Shown here piece after piece: positions 27,683-37,176 of a DNA stretch of 64,000 nucleotides. The position numbers were made by a program, and so were the translations under genes. Every line of letters begins with the position of its first letter. Positions within the stretch are counted from its first letter, which is position 1. The stretch comes from an uncultured Maribacter sp. (GTDB lineage Bacteria > Bacteroidota > Bacteroidia > Flavobacteriales > Flavobacteriaceae). Location: assembly GCA_947504045.1 (NCBI GenBank), contig CANNFY010000002.1:372001-436000 (forward strand), written 5' to 3'. The notes below the pieces were generated by a model that was not told the origin of the DNA, ran no database searches, and was given only the letters and a program-made list of their open reading frames with translations.

Positions 27683-28693
27683 TTAAGAATTTTCATTAAT
27701 TACTCGTATTTCCTCCGCAGTAAAGTCTAAATTATCTAACGCTTTTACATTTTCCCTTAACTGGTTAGAAGAACTTGCTCCTATTAAAACAGATGTAATA
27801 GTTGGTCTATTTAATAACCAAGCTATTGCCATTTGCGATAGTTTTTGACCTCGTTTTTCTGCCAAAGCAGCTAAATTTTTAATTTTTAATAAATTATCCT
27901 CTACTTGTTCTCTTTCTAAATATGTAAAATTCTTAGCCGCCCTAGAATCGTTCGGAATTCCGTTTATATACCTATTGGTTAGCATACCTTGTGCTAAAGG
28001 CGAAAAAGCTATACACCCTACATTAACATCTTCTAAAGTATCTAATAATCCACCTTCTACCCAGCGATCAAAAATAGAATATCTGGCTTGGTGTAGAATA
28101 AAAGGAACTCGCAACTCTTTTAAAAGCGTAGCTGCTTCTGCAGTTTCTTTAGGCCCGTAATTAGATATACCTACATAAAGCGCTTTTCCTTGTCTTACAA
28201 TATCTGCTAAGGCAACCATTGTCTCTTCTAAGGGAGTATCTGGATCAGGCCTGTGATGGTAAAAAATATCTACATAATCTAAGCCCATACGTTTTAAACT
28301 TTGATCTATACTAGCAATTAAGTATTTTCTAGAACCTAAATTACCGTATGGACCAGGCCACATATCAAATCCAGCTTTAGTTGCTATAAAAAGTTCATCT
28401 CTATAAGGCTTAAAATCTTTTTTAAACAACAACCCAAAATTCTCTTCTGCAGAACCATACGGAGGACCATAATTATTTGCCAAATCAAAATGCGTAATAC
28501 CTAAATCAAAAGCTGTTCTAAGAATTTCTCTTGCATTATGCTGGTTATCTACAAAACCAAAGTTATGCCACAAACCTAATGCTATTGCCGGAAGCAAAAC
28601 CCCACTTTTACCGCAACGATTATACTGCATGGTATTATACCGATTAGCATTAGCTACGTATTTTTCTGTTCCAGATTTGTCATTTATATTCAT
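27683..28693 (-). CDS. L-glyceraldehyde-3-phosphate reductase-like aldo/keto reductase
   Basis: 336 aa, AKR14 (YghZ)-like. The first residues contain GKSGVLLPAIALGLWHNFG. The catalytic tetrad fits: Asp and Tyr in DLANNYGPPYGSAEENFG, Lys in ATKAGFDMWPGPYG and His in YHHRPDPDTPLEETM. The nicotinamide-site loop TSVLIGASSSNQLRENV is at the C-terminus. It reduces toxic aldehydes such as methylglyoxal in E. coli. It stands alone on the minus strand. Confidence 0.83.
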   Translation of the reverse strand: MNINDKSGTEKYVANANRYNTMQYNRCGKSGVLLPAIALGLWHNFGFVDNQHNAREILRTAFDLGITHFDLANNYGPPYGSAEENFGLLFKKDFKPYRDELFIATKAGFDMWPGPYGNLGSRKYLIASIDQSLKRMGLDYVDIFYHHRPDPDTPLEETMVALADIVRQGKALYVGISNYGPKETAEAATLLKELRVPFILHQARYSIFDRWVEGGLLDTLEDVNVGCIAFSPLAQGMLTNRYINGIPNDSRAAKNFTYLEREQVEDNLLKIKNLAALAEKRGQKLSQMAIAWLLNRPTITSVLIGASSSNQLRENVKALDNLDFTAEEIRVINENS

Positions 28694-28869
28694 ATTACAA
28701 CTTTACATATATTTAGTGCATAGTATGTACTAAACTCTAAAATTACACAGAAAAAAGTAAATTACAATCTTAGCTTTTTATTATTTGGATTAAATTCAAA
28801 TTAAGCAGTATACACGCTATATAAATTAGTTTCTTTTATTTTTAGCTTTTTCAAATCAAAAACTGCACT

Positions 28870-29100
28870 ATGAGTGATAAAAAATTTACACCAGTAAAAA
28901 CAATATTAGAAAAAGATAAAAAATATGCTTGGTGTAGTTGCGGACATTCTGCAACCAATGTTTTCTGTGATGGGTCTCATAAAAAACATGAAAAATCTGG
29001 GGCTCTAGTATTTACTACAGAAGAAGAAAAAATTGCAAAAATATGCACCTGCAAGCTTACTAGTAATCCTCCTTATTGTGATGGTAGTCATACTAACTAA
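28870..29100 (+). CDS. CDGSH-type iron-sulfur protein (two CDGSH motifs)
   Basis: 76 aa. Two 2Fe-2S motifs of the form C-x-C-x(n)-C-D-G-S-H are present: CSCGHSATNVFCDGSH and CTCKLTSNPPYCDGSH. The two-motif bacterial form is a soluble single-chain protein, unlike the homodimeric mitoNEET. Its probable role is redox or iron handling. A bidirectional terminator follows directly. Confidence 0.9.
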   Translation: MSDKKFTPVKTILEKDKKYAWCSCGHSATNVFCDGSHKKHEKSGALVFTTEEEKIAKICTCKLTSNPPYCDGSHTN

Positions 29101-29104
29101 AATA

Positions 29105-29136
29105 AAAATCCCATCTTTTTAAGATGGGATTTTTTA
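29105..29136. terminator. Bidirectional terminator between the CDGSH gene and lpdA
   Basis: AAAATCCCATCTT pairs with AAGATGGGATTTT (13 bp, TTT loop) and has T or A tracts on both sides. It separates convergent genes and can end both transcripts. Confidence 0.85.
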
Positions 29137-29154
29137 TATAACATAAAGTTTATT

Positions 29155-30561
29155 TTAAATATGTAATGCTCGGTCCTCTGTAGCTGCTAATGCTGCTTCT
29201 TTTACAGCTTCGGCATATGTTGGGTGTGCATGACTCATTCTAGAAATATCTTCTGCAGAAGCACGGAATTCCATTGCCGTAACTCCTTCTGCAATTAAAT
29301 CTGCAACACGAGCTCCAATCATATGTACTCCTAAAACTTCATCTGTTTTCTTATCTGCTAGAATTTTTACAAAACCATCAATATCGCCACTAGCTCTAGA
29401 ACGACCTAAAGCACGCATTGGAAACTGACCAGACTTGTATTCTATTCCGCTTTCTTTTAACTGCTCTTCTGTTTTACCAACAGCTGCAACTTCTGGCCAT
29501 GTATATACTACACCAGGTATTAGGTTATAATCTATGTGCGGCTTTTGTCCTGCTAAAATTTCAGCAACCAAAGTACCTTCTTCTTCCGCTTTATGTGCTA
29601 ACATAGCACCTTTAATAACGTCACCAATAGCATAAATATTAGACACATTAGTTTGTAAATGGTCATTTACTGCTATTCTACCTCTTTCTTCCATTTTAAC
29701 TCCTGCAGCCTCTAAGTTTAGTCCGTCTGTATATGCATGACGCCCAACAGCAACTAAACAATAATCTCCTGTGAAAGTTATTTCTTCTCCTTTTTTATTA
29801 TCTGCTTTAACTACAACTTCATCTCCTTTACGTTCTACAGATTTAACTTTATGAGATAACGCAAATTTTACTTTTTGTTTCTTAAGAACTTTTGTTAACT
29901 CTTTAGACAAAGCACCATCCATACCCGGAATAATACGATCCATATATTCTATAACCGTTACTTCTGCTCCTAACCTTTTGTATACTTGCCCTAGTTCTAG
30001 TCCTATTACACCACCACCAATTACTAACATATGCTTTGGCACTTCTTTTAATTCTAGCGCTTCGGTAGATGTAATTATTCTTTCTTTATCTAATTTTATA
30101 AATGGTAAAGTAGATGGCTTAGATCCTGTTGCTATAATTGTATTTTTAGCTTCAATCACTTCTGCCTTACCGTCTTTTTTAGTAATTGTAATGTTTGTAG
30201 CATCTTTAAAACTACCAACACCTTCAAAAACATCAATTTTATTTTTATCCATTAAAAAATTGATTCCCTTAGTAGTTTGATCTACAACAGACTGTTTACG
30301 ACCAATCATTTTTTCTAAGTTTATCTTTATTTCTCCAGGAACCTCAATACCATGTTCTTCAAAATGTTTTACCGCATCTATGTAATGGTGCGAAGAATCT
30401 AATAATGCTTTAGAAGGAATACATCCTACATTTAAACAAGTACCACCAAGTGTACTGTATTTTTCAATAATTGCTGTTTTCATTCCTAATTGTGCACAGC
30501 GTATTGCTGCTACATATCCTCCAGGGCCTGAACCGATAACGGCTACATCATATGAACTCAT
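29155..30561 (-). CDS. lpdA: Dihydrolipoyl dehydrogenase (E3)
   Basis: FAD disulfide oxidoreductase shared by the pyruvate and 2-oxoglutarate dehydrogenase complexes and the glycine cleavage system. 468 aa. An N-terminal FAD motif GSGPGGYVAAIRCAQLG is followed by the redox pair GGTCLNVGCIPSK, the NAD-binding GGGVIGLELGQVYKRLGA, and the C-terminal dimer domain with the catalytic histidine in SHAHPTYAEAVKEAAL. It is monocistronic, with no E1 or E2 genes nearby. Confidence 0.93.
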   Translation of the reverse strand: MSSYDVAVIGSGPGGYVAAIRCAQLGMKTAIIEKYSTLGGTCLNVGCIPSKALLDSSHHYIDAVKHFEEHGIEVPGEIKINLEKMIGRKQSVVDQTTKGINFLMDKNKIDVFEGVGSFKDATNITITKKDGKAEVIEAKNTIIATGSKPSTLPFIKLDKERIITSTEALELKEVPKHMLVIGGGVIGLELGQVYKRLGAEVTVIEYMDRIIPGMDGALSKELTKVLKKQKVKFALSHKVKSVERKGDEVVVKADNKKGEEITFTGDYCLVAVGRHAYTDGLNLEAAGVKMEERGRIAVNDHLQTNVSNIYAIGDVIKGAMLAHKAEEEGTLVAEILAGQKPHIDYNLIPGVVYTWPEVAAVGKTEEQLKESGIEYKSGQFPMRALGRSRASGDIDGFVKILADKKTDEVLGVHMIGARVADLIAEGVTAMEFRASAEDISRMSHAHPTYAEAVKEAALAATEDRALHI

Positions 30562-30586
30562 AAAATTGTAATGTTTTTTTGTTACA

Positions 30587-30594
30587 CAAAATTA
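30587..30594 (-). promoter_or_regulatory. Flavobacterial -7 box (TAATTTTG) of lpdA
   Basis: On the minus strand TAATTTTG matches TAnnTTTG and lies 26-33 nt upstream of the lpdA start. That spacing gives a short leader, as is common in this group. Confidence 0.5.
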
Positions 30595-30892
30595 GTGTTA
30601 TTTTCTGATTTTTAAGTATGTATTAGTGTTGTATGCTTAACTTCATTACTAATAAATGTGCTAAGGGTACTATTTATATATTTAATTTACACATTTAAGA
30701 AACGTTACTCTTATTTTTTTCTTATCTAAAGTTGCTAAATATTTTTTTCTCAAAATTGGATTATATTTTTAATAAACACGTAGAATCTACTATAGTAATA
30801 TGTGAAAAATTAAATTTAAAAGCTTAAACAATTAGCAGTTTGGAGAACTCTATTCAAAATCGTAATATTACAAGCAAATCAAAAAAAGTTAC
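30595..30892. other. Intergenic region between lpdA and nhaC, divergent promoter space
   Basis: About 300 bp of AT-rich sequence beyond the lpdA promoter box. No convincing small ORF, hairpin or repeat is visible. It must contain the nhaC promoter, which I cannot place. Confidence 0.4.
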
Positions 30893-32359
30893 ATGCATAA
30901 CAATAGTCTAAACCCAAATGGTCCTGAAAATGAAAATATTGTTGAAAATAAAGAGCTAAACATTTGGGAGGCATTAATACCTGTTATTTTACTAATGGGC
31001 ATGCTTGCTTATAATATTTTTTATGCTGATGGCGAATGGTTTGGAGAATATTCTAATCAAATAATTTTACTTATTGGCGGCGTTTTTGCTGCTATTGTAG
31101 GCTTTTTTAATAAAGTTACCTTAAAAACAATGGGGCAAGAAATACTTGAAAACTTAAAAAGTGTTCTTCTACCTATTATGATACTTTTTTTAGTTGGTGC
31201 TCTATCTGGCTCTTGGTTAGTTAGTGGTATTATACCTGCTATGGTCTATTATGGTTTAAAAGTTCTGAGTCCTGAAATATTTTTACCAGCAACGGTATTA
31301 ATTTCTGCAATAATATCTATAGCAACAGGAAGTTCATGGACAACTTCTGCTACAGTTGGTATTGCACTAATTGGAATAGGAACAGCATTAGGCATCTACC
31401 CTGGTATGATTGCCGGAGCAGTGCTTTCTGGAGCTTATTTTGGAGATAAAATGTCTCCACTAAGCGACACCACAAATTTAGCTCCTGCAATGGCTGGAAC
31501 CGATTTATTTACACATATAAAATATATGAGTTTAACCACTATACCCACCATTGTTATTACTCTTCTTATTTTTATTATTCTAAATTTAAATATAGATATT
31601 GCAGGTAGTACAGATGTTTCTCATTTATTAAATACCATAGAAAAAACATTTAACATAACCCCGTACTTATTTATAGTACCAGGTATTGTTGTAGGCTTAA
31701 TACTTTTAAAAACAAAACCTTTAATTGCCCTTGGCACTGGTATAGCTTTAGCTGGCGGATGCGCAATCTTTTTTCAAACAGAAATACTAAGCAGTTTATC
31801 CGAATCTAACCTTACTGCAGTTTTTAATTCTATATTATCAGATACCTCAATAGTTACCGATAATGAAAAGTTAAACGATTTATTTACTGCTGGCGGAATG
31901 AAAGGTATGCTCTGGACTATCTATCTTATCTGTTGCGCAATGATATTTGGAGGTATAATGGATGGCATTGGCGCTCTTGCAAAAATTACAAAAGCTTTAC
32001 TAACCATTGCATCAAGTACTTTTGGCCTTTTTGCAAGTACCGTTTTAAGCTGTTTAGGTTTAAACGCCATAGCAAGCGATCAATACTTAGCACTTGTAAT
32101 TCCTGGTAAAATGTTTAAAAAAGCATATGAAGACAAAGGCTTAGCCCCTGAAAATCTAAGTAGAACTTTAGAAGATTCTGGTACTGTTACTTCTGCATTA
32201 ATACCTTGGAATACATGTGGCGCTTACCATAGCGGCGTTTTAAATGTTGGTGTTGGAGAATATTTTATTTACGCTACCTTTAATTGGTTAAGTCCGTTTA
32301 CTACTTTATTATTTGCTGCATTACATATTAAAATCAGAAAAATTATTTCAACAAAATAA
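30893..32359 (+). CDS. nhaC: Na+/H+ antiporter, NhaC family
   Basis: 488 aa with about eleven membrane helices. The most specific stretch is TGSSWTTSATVGIALIGIG followed by GAYFGDKMSPLSDTTNLAPAMAGTDLFTHI, which is the conserved ion-binding core of NhaC proteins. The C-terminal half contains GLNAIASDQYLALVIPGKMF and SALIPWNTCGAYHSGVLNVG. It exchanges sodium for protons at the inner membrane, as expected in a marine bacterium. Members of the family can also carry amino acids or malate, so the ion is inferred. Confidence 0.87.
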   Translation: MHNNSLNPNGPENENIVENKELNIWEALIPVILLMGMLAYNIFYADGEWFGEYSNQIILLIGGVFAAIVGFFNKVTLKTMGQEILENLKSVLLPIMILFLVGALSGSWLVSGIIPAMVYYGLKVLSPEIFLPATVLISAIISIATGSSWTTSATVGIALIGIGTALGIYPGMIAGAVLSGAYFGDKMSPLSDTTNLAPAMAGTDLFTHIKYMSLTTIPTIVITLLIFIILNLNIDIAGSTDVSHLLNTIEKTFNITPYLFIVPGIVVGLILLKTKPLIALGTGIALAGGCAIFFQTEILSSLSESNLTAVFNSILSDTSIVTDNEKLNDLFTAGGMKGMLWTIYLICCAMIFGGIMDGIGALAKITKALLTIASSTFGLFASTVLSCLGLNAIASDQYLALVIPGKMFKKAYEDKGLAPENLSRTLEDSGTVTSALIPWNTCGAYHSGVLNVGVGEYFIYATFNWLSPFTTLLFAALHIKIRKIISTK

Positions 32360-32475
32360 CAGCATTACACATACGTAAAACACTAATTATCAACCCAATA
32401 AATTTAGCATTAATTTTTTCTATATCTCTATTGTTTTTTTTAATAGCAGATACTTTTATATAACAACCTATACCC

Positions 32476-32483
32476 TAAATTTG
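32476..32483 (+). promoter_or_regulatory. Flavobacterial -7 box (TAAATTTG) of the peroxiredoxin operon
   Basis: TAAATTTGC matches the TAnnTTTG consensus and lies 34 bp before the peroxiredoxin ATG. It probably drives the prx-trx-DUF6952 unit. Confidence 0.55.
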
Positions 32484-32517
32484 CGTTTTAATTAAAACTA
32501 TTTAAAATTAAAACACT

Positions 32518-33162
32518 ATGGCTATAGTAGGAAAAAAATTCCCAAATTTAGAAGTAAATGCAATGAATGAATTGGGAGATACATTTAAATTAAATGTATT
32601 AGAAGAAGCGCAAAAAAATAAGAAAAAAGTATTATTATTCTGGTATCCAAAAGATTTTACTTTTGTTTGTCCTACAGAGCTACATGCATTCCAAGCTGCA
32701 CTAGGAGAGTTTGATAAAAGAAACACACTAGTAATTGGTGCATCATGTGACACTGCTGAAGTACATTTTGCATGGTTAAACACTGCAAAAGACAATGGTG
32801 GTATAGAAGGTGTAACTTACCCATTATTAGCAGATAGCAATAGAAATTTAGCTGCAACATTAGATATTTTAGATGTTACTAACGAGCAGTACAATGAAGA
32901 GACAGGAGTTATTACTGTAGATGGAGACAATGTTACCTACAGAGCTACTTATTTAATAGACGAAGAAGGTACTGTTTTTCATGAAGGAGTAAACCATATG
33001 CCTGTTGGTAGAAACGTAAACGAATTTCTACGTTTAGTTGACGCATACACACATGTACAAGAAAAAGGAGAAGTTTGTCCTGCAAACTGGGAAGAAGGTA
33101 AAGAAGCTATGCAAGCAAACTCTAAAGGTACAGCAGAATATTTAGCATCTCATGTAAACTAA
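32518..33162 (+). CDS. Typical 2-Cys peroxiredoxin (AhpC/Prx1 type)
   Basis: Thiol peroxidase that reduces hydrogen and alkyl peroxides. 214 aa. The peroxidatic cysteine is in FTFVCPTELHAFQ and the resolving cysteine in GEVCPANWEEG near the C-terminus. Between them TYRATYLIDEEGTVFH fits the family. A thioredoxin gene follows 11 bp downstream and is the likely reductant, since no AhpF is present. The product should be cytoplasmic. Confidence 0.92.
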   Translation: MAIVGKKFPNLEVNAMNELGDTFKLNVLEEAQKNKKKVLLFWYPKDFTFVCPTELHAFQAALGEFDKRNTLVIGASCDTAEVHFAWLNTAKDNGGIEGVTYPLLADSNRNLAATLDILDVTNEQYNEETGVITVDGDNVTYRATYLIDEEGTVFHEGVNHMPVGRNVNEFLRLVDAYTHVQEKGEVCPANWEEGKEAMQANSKGTAEYLASHVN

Positions 33163-33173
33163 ATTTTTCAATT

Positions 33174-33488
33174 ATGTTAGTAGAGTTAGAAAATGATAAT
33201 TTAGGAGAAATTATTTCTAAAAACAACACTGTTGTTGTGCAATACTCCGCTACATGGTGTGGTAATTGCAGAATAATGAAACCAAAGTTTAAAAAAGAAG
33301 CTTCTCTTAACGAGAATGTAACTTTTATACTTGCCGATGCAGAAAAGTTTCCTGAATCAAGAAAATTAGCAAATGTGGATAATTTACCAACTTTTGCAAC
33401 ATTTGTGAATGGCGAATTTAAAAACCAAACACAAACTAACAAATATGACGTCTTAAAAGAACTGATACATGAAGTTACCAGTAATTAA
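33174..33488 (+). CDS. Thioredoxin family protein
   Basis: 104 aa, one thioredoxin domain without signal peptide. The active site is YSATWCGNCRIMKPKFKKE with a CGNC pair rather than the classical CGPC. The conserved cis-proline is in NLPTFATFVNG. It lies 11 bp after the peroxiredoxin and overlaps the next gene by 20 nt. It is likely the dedicated electron donor for the peroxiredoxin. Confidence 0.88.
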   Translation: MLVELENDNLGEIISKNNTVVVQYSATWCGNCRIMKPKFKKEASLNENVTFILADAEKFPESRKLANVDNLPTFATFVNGEFKNQTQTNKYDVLKELIHEVTSN

Positions 33489-33726
33489 ACACCTTACTAA
33501 TTTTATTGAGGCTAACGATGAGGATTTTTTAGTGGAAACTATAGAAACTCTAGAAGACCTTACAGAAGTTCCTTCTTTAAAAGATGAAGAACTAGACGTT
33601 ATTGGAGAACTAATCTCTAATATGTACGGTGCTTTAGAAGTAAATAAAGCCATAAAAGAAGGTAAACCAAAAAAAGAAGCTTTAAATGAATTTATGCAAC
33701 GTGTAATGGGTGCAATAGACTCTTAA
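33469..33726 (+). CDS. DUF6952-like small protein
   Basis: 85 aa, acidic and all-helical in appearance (IEANDEDFLVETIETLEDLTEVPSLKDEELDVIGELISN). I recall this as DUF6952, a short protein found next to the peroxiredoxin-thioredoxin pair in Flavobacteriia. It overlaps the thioredoxin gene by 20 nt in another frame, so translation is tightly coupled. No cysteine is present, so a redox catalyst role is unlikely; an adaptor or regulator role is guesswork. Confidence 0.7.
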   Translation: MKLPVIKHLTNFIEANDEDFLVETIETLEDLTEVPSLKDEELDVIGELISNMYGALEVNKAIKEGKPKKEALNEFMQRVMGAIDS

Positions 33727-33747
33727 AAGAATTCTTATAGTTTATTT

Positions 33748-33779
33748 AAGTCCGTTATATTCATATAGCGGACTTTTTT
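33748..33779 (+). terminator. Rho-independent terminator of the prx operon
   Basis: A 13-bp stem, AAGTCCGTTATAT with ATATAGCGGACTT (one T-G pair, TC loop), is followed by TTTTTA. It separates the prx-trx-DUF6952 unit from tpx. Confidence 0.85.
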
Positions 33780-33847
33780 ATTTACAAAAAGTTACATTTC
33801 CACTTATTATTTTTTAATTTCACACTTTAAATTTAAAAAACGATAAC

Positions 33848-34354
33848 ATGGCATCGGTAACATTAAAAGGAAACGCATTAACAACTATAGGAAATTTACC
33901 TACTGCAGGTAGTAAAGCTCCAAACTTTTCACTTACTAAAAACGATTTATCTACAGCTCAACTTTCGGATTATTCAGGTAAAAAAATTGTATTAAACATT
34001 TTTCCAAGTATAGATACTGGTACTTGCGCACAATCTGTTCGTCAATTTAACCAAGAAGCTGCAGAGTTAGATAATACAGCAGTATTGTGTATATCTAAAG
34101 ATTTACCTTTTGCTCAAGCAAGGTTTTGTGGTGCGGAAGGAATTGATAATGTAGAAGTTCTTTCCGATTTTAAAGATGGTAATTTCGGAAAAGCATACCA
34201 AGTAGATTTTGCAGACGGTCCATTACAACCATTACACTCTAGATCTGTAGTAGTAATAGATGCAGATGGAACAGTGGTTTATAATGAGCAAGTTACAGAA
34301 ACTGTAGACGAGCCTAACTACAAAGCAGCTTTAGAAGCCTTAATAAATGCCTAA
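33848..34354 (+). CDS. tpx: Thiol peroxidase (atypical 2-Cys peroxiredoxin)
   Basis: 168 aa. The peroxidatic cysteine is in SIDTGTCAQSVRQFN and the resolving cysteine in FAQARFCGAEGIDNV, both at the Tpx positions. The N-terminal ASVTLKGNALTTIGNLP and GSKAPNFSLTKNDLS are typical. It reduces lipid and alkyl peroxides with thioredoxin. Its closeness to the prx-trx operon makes a peroxide-defence cluster. It overlaps dgkA by 8 nt. Confidence 0.93.
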   Translation: MASVTLKGNALTTIGNLPTAGSKAPNFSLTKNDLSTAQLSDYSGKKIVLNIFPSIDTGTCAQSVRQFNQEAAELDNTAVLCISKDLPFAQARFCGAEGIDNVEVLSDFKDGNFGKAYQVDFADGPLQPLHSRSVVVIDADGTVVYNEQVTETVDEPNYKAALEALINA

Positions 34355-34715
34355 AGAATCTTTTCTTGTAAACAGAATTAAAAGTGTAGGTTTTGCCCTT
34401 AAAGGCGCCTTTCTTTTAATACGAACAGAAGCTAGTATTAAAATCCAGCTTTTTATTGCAATTGTAATGACTATTGCTGGGTTTTATTTTCAAATTTCTA
34501 ATTTAGAATGGATTTTGCAAATATTTGCAATTGGTATAGTTATGGGTATTGAGGGCCTTAATACTGCCGTAGAAAAACTAGCCGATTTTATTCAACCAGA
34601 ATTTGACAAAAAAATTGGTTTTATAAAAGATGTTGCTGCTGGCGCAGTTATGCTTGTATCTATAGCATCAACAATTATAGGTCTTATAATATATCTACCT
34701 AAAATTCTATACTAA
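34347..34715 (+). CDS. dgkA: Diacylglycerol kinase (prokaryotic, membrane)
   Basis: 122 aa with three membrane helices. The active-site helix reads GIEGLNTAVEKLADFI, the E-x(2)-N-T-A-x-E motif of DgkA. The amphipathic N-terminus RIKSVGFALKGAFLLIRTEASIKIQ is also conserved. It recycles diacylglycerol, or undecaprenol in the related family, at the inner membrane. The overlap with tpx suggests one transcript. Confidence 0.88.
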   Translation: MPKESFLVNRIKSVGFALKGAFLLIRTEASIKIQLFIAIVMTIAGFYFQISNLEWILQIFAIGIVMGIEGLNTAVEKLADFIQPEFDKKIGFIKDVAAGAVMLVSIASTIIGLIIYLPKILY

Positions 34716-34772
34716 GAAACAAACGCATTCCAGAGGTAAATTCGTAATTTAGTTCTCAGAATAAAAGATTAC

Positions 34773-37169
34773 ATGGCAAAAAAGGCAAAAAAAACAAAGC
34801 CAACACCCACACCTAAGAAAAAGGCTACTTTTAAATTATCCCAACAAAATAAAATATTGTTAGGTAGTATTTTTATACTTTTTAGTATTGCCTTATTCTT
34901 TTCTTTTATTTCTTTTTATTTTACTTGGCAAGATGACCAAAGTATGTTATCCGAATTTGCTAATAGAAATGAAAAAGCCAGTAATTTACTAAACAAATTT
35001 GGAGCAAACATAAGTCATATTTTTATTTACAAGGGTTTTGGTATTGCTGCATTAATTTTTCCATTTTTACTTTCTGTAACCGGTTTACATTTATTTTTAG
35101 GCCTAGATAAAAAAGGACTTTTAAAAAAATGGATTTGGGGTTTTATTTTCATACTCTGGATTTCTATTGCCTTAGGCTTTTTTGCAATTGAACAACCATT
35201 ATTAGGTGGTTTAGTTGGATACGAGATGAACGACTTTTTACAAGATTATGCTGGTAAAATTGGTGTTCTACTACTATTAATTTTTGGTTTAATATTTATT
35301 CTAGTTCGTTTATTTAAATTTTCTCCTGAAAACATAGTCAGCTACATTAAAAATAAAAAACAATCTATAGCATCAGACTTTAAAACCACTACTTCCTCTA
35401 CTAAAAATGAAGTAATTGTTCCGTTAGATAAAGGCGAAAAAAATACTACTATTCCAGATGCATACACCCATAAAGAAGAAATTCCTTCTATAAAAAAAGA
35501 AATAAAACTATCTGACGATTTTGAAGTAACCGTACCCGAAGAAGAAAAAGAGGTTGTAAAACCGAATGTTCCAGAAGTGGCTATGGAAGTAGAAAAAGTG
35601 GTAGAAGAAAATGAAGAGCCAACTAATATTGCTAAAAAATTAGTAGAAGATTTTGGAGAGTTTGACCCTACCCTTGAACTTGGAAATTATAAATTTCCAA
35701 ATTTAGATTTACTAGACAAACATGGTACAACAGGAAGTATAACCATAAACCAAGAAGAATTAGAGGAAAACAAAAATAAAATTGTAGAAACTCTTAAAAA
35801 TTATAAAATTGGTATTGCGCAAATTAAAGCTACTATTGGACCAACTGTTACATTGTATGAAATTGTACCAGAAGCAGGTGTTCGTATTTCTAAAATTAAA
35901 AATTTAGAAGATGATATTGCTTTATCACTTGCAGCATTAGGTATACGTATAATTGCGCCTATTCCTGGTAAAGGAACAATTGGTATTGAGGTACCAAATA
36001 AAAATTCTACCATAGTATCTATGCGTTCTGTTATTGCTTCAAAAAAATTCCAAGAAGCAGAAATGGAACTACCTATTGCTTTTGGAAAAACTATTAGTAA
36101 CGAAACCTTTGTAGTAGACCTAGCTAAAATGCCACACTTATTAATGGCAGGTGCTACAGGACAAGGTAAATCGGTTGGTTTAAATGCTGTACTAACTTCC
36201 TTACTATACAAAAAACACCCTGCAGAAGTAAAATTTGTTCTCGTAGATCCTAAAAAAGTAGAACTAACCTTATTTAATAAAATAGAACGTCATTTCTTAG
36301 CAAAACTTCCGGATAGCGCAGAAGCTATTCTTACCGATAATGCAAAAGTAATTAATACCGTAAATTCTCTTTGTATAGAAATGGATGACAGATACGAACT
36401 GCTTAAAAAAGCAATGGTTCGTAATCTTAAAGAGTATAATCATAAATTTAAATCTAGAAAACTTAACCCAGAAGACGGTCACAAGTTTTTACCATATATT
36501 GTTTTGGTTATTGACGAATTTGCCGATTTAATTATGACTGCTGGTAAAGAGGTAGAAACCCCTATTGCAAGACTAGCACAATTAGCCCGAGCAATTGGTA
36601 TTCACTTAATTATTGCAACACAAAGACCATCTGTAAACGTTATTACAGGTATTATAAAAGCTAACTTCCCTGCAAGAATAGCGTTTAGAGTAACTTCTAA
36701 AATAGATTCTAGAACAATATTAGATGCCTCCGGAGCAGACCAATTAATTGGTCGCGGAGATATGCTTTACACTCAAGGTAATGATGTTACACGTATACAA
36801 TGTGCGTTTGTAGACACCCCAGAAGTGGAAAAAATCACCGAATATATTGGTGCACAAAGAGCCTATCCGGAAGCACACGAATTACCAGAATATAGTGGCG
36901 AAGAATCTTCTGGCACAAGTCTTGATAATAACATATCGGAAAGAGATGCTATGTTCCGAGATGCTGCAGAAGTTATAGTAATTGCGCAGCAAGGTTCTGC
37001 CTCTCTTATACAAAGAAAATTAAAATTAGGATACAATAGAGCTGGTCGTATTATTGATCAATTAGAAGCTGCTGGTATTGTTGGCCCTTTTGAAGGTAGT
37101 AAAGCAAGACAAGTTTATGTGCCAGATATGATTGCTCTAGAAGAAATTTTTAATAATGAAAAAAAATAA
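34773..37169 (+). CDS. ftsK: DNA translocase FtsK
   Basis: Septum-located DNA pump for chromosome segregation. 798 aa. A lysine-rich N-terminus is followed by four membrane helices within residues 25-190, then a linker rich in Lys/Glu (about 195-290). Next come the alpha/beta translocase domains with Walker A MAGATGQGKSVGLNAV at about residue 460 and Walker B YIVLVIDEFADLIM, and a C-terminal gamma winged helix (QQGSASLIQRKLKLGYNRAGR) that reads KOPS-like sites. It is 14-21 nt from lolA and probably cotranscribed. Confidence 0.95.
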   Translation: MAKKAKKTKPTPTPKKKATFKLSQQNKILLGSIFILFSIALFFSFISFYFTWQDDQSMLSEFANRNEKASNLLNKFGANISHIFIYKGFGIAALIFPFLLSVTGLHLFLGLDKKGLLKKWIWGFIFILWISIALGFFAIEQPLLGGLVGYEMNDFLQDYAGKIGVLLLLIFGLIFILVRLFKFSPENIVSYIKNKKQSIASDFKTTTSSTKNEVIVPLDKGEKNTTIPDAYTHKEEIPSIKKEIKLSDDFEVTVPEEEKEVVKPNVPEVAMEVEKVVEENEEPTNIAKKLVEDFGEFDPTLELGNYKFPNLDLLDKHGTTGSITINQEELEENKNKIVETLKNYKIGIAQIKATIGPTVTLYEIVPEAGVRISKIKNLEDDIALSLAALGIRIIAPIPGKGTIGIEVPNKNSTIVSMRSVIASKKFQEAEMELPIAFGKTISNETFVVDLAKMPHLLMAGATGQGKSVGLNAVLTSLLYKKHPAEVKFVLVDPKKVELTLFNKIERHFLAKLPDSAEAILTDNAKVINTVNSLCIEMDDRYELLKKAMVRNLKEYNHKFKSRKLNPEDGHKFLPYIVLVIDEFADLIMTAGKEVETPIARLAQLARAIGIHLIIATQRPSVNVITGIIKANFPARIAFRVTSKIDSRTILDASGADQLIGRGDMLYTQGNDVTRIQCAFVDTPEVEKITEYIGAQRAYPEAHELPEYSGEESSGTSLDNNISERDAMFRDAAEVIVIAQQGSASLIQRKLKLGYNRAGRIIDQLEAAGIVGPFEGSKARQVYVPDMIALEEIFNNEKK

Positions 37170-37176
37170 GATTGTA

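Noticed and set aside
35801-36211. 136-aa minus-strand ORF
   Set aside because: Shadow inside ftsK translocase domain.
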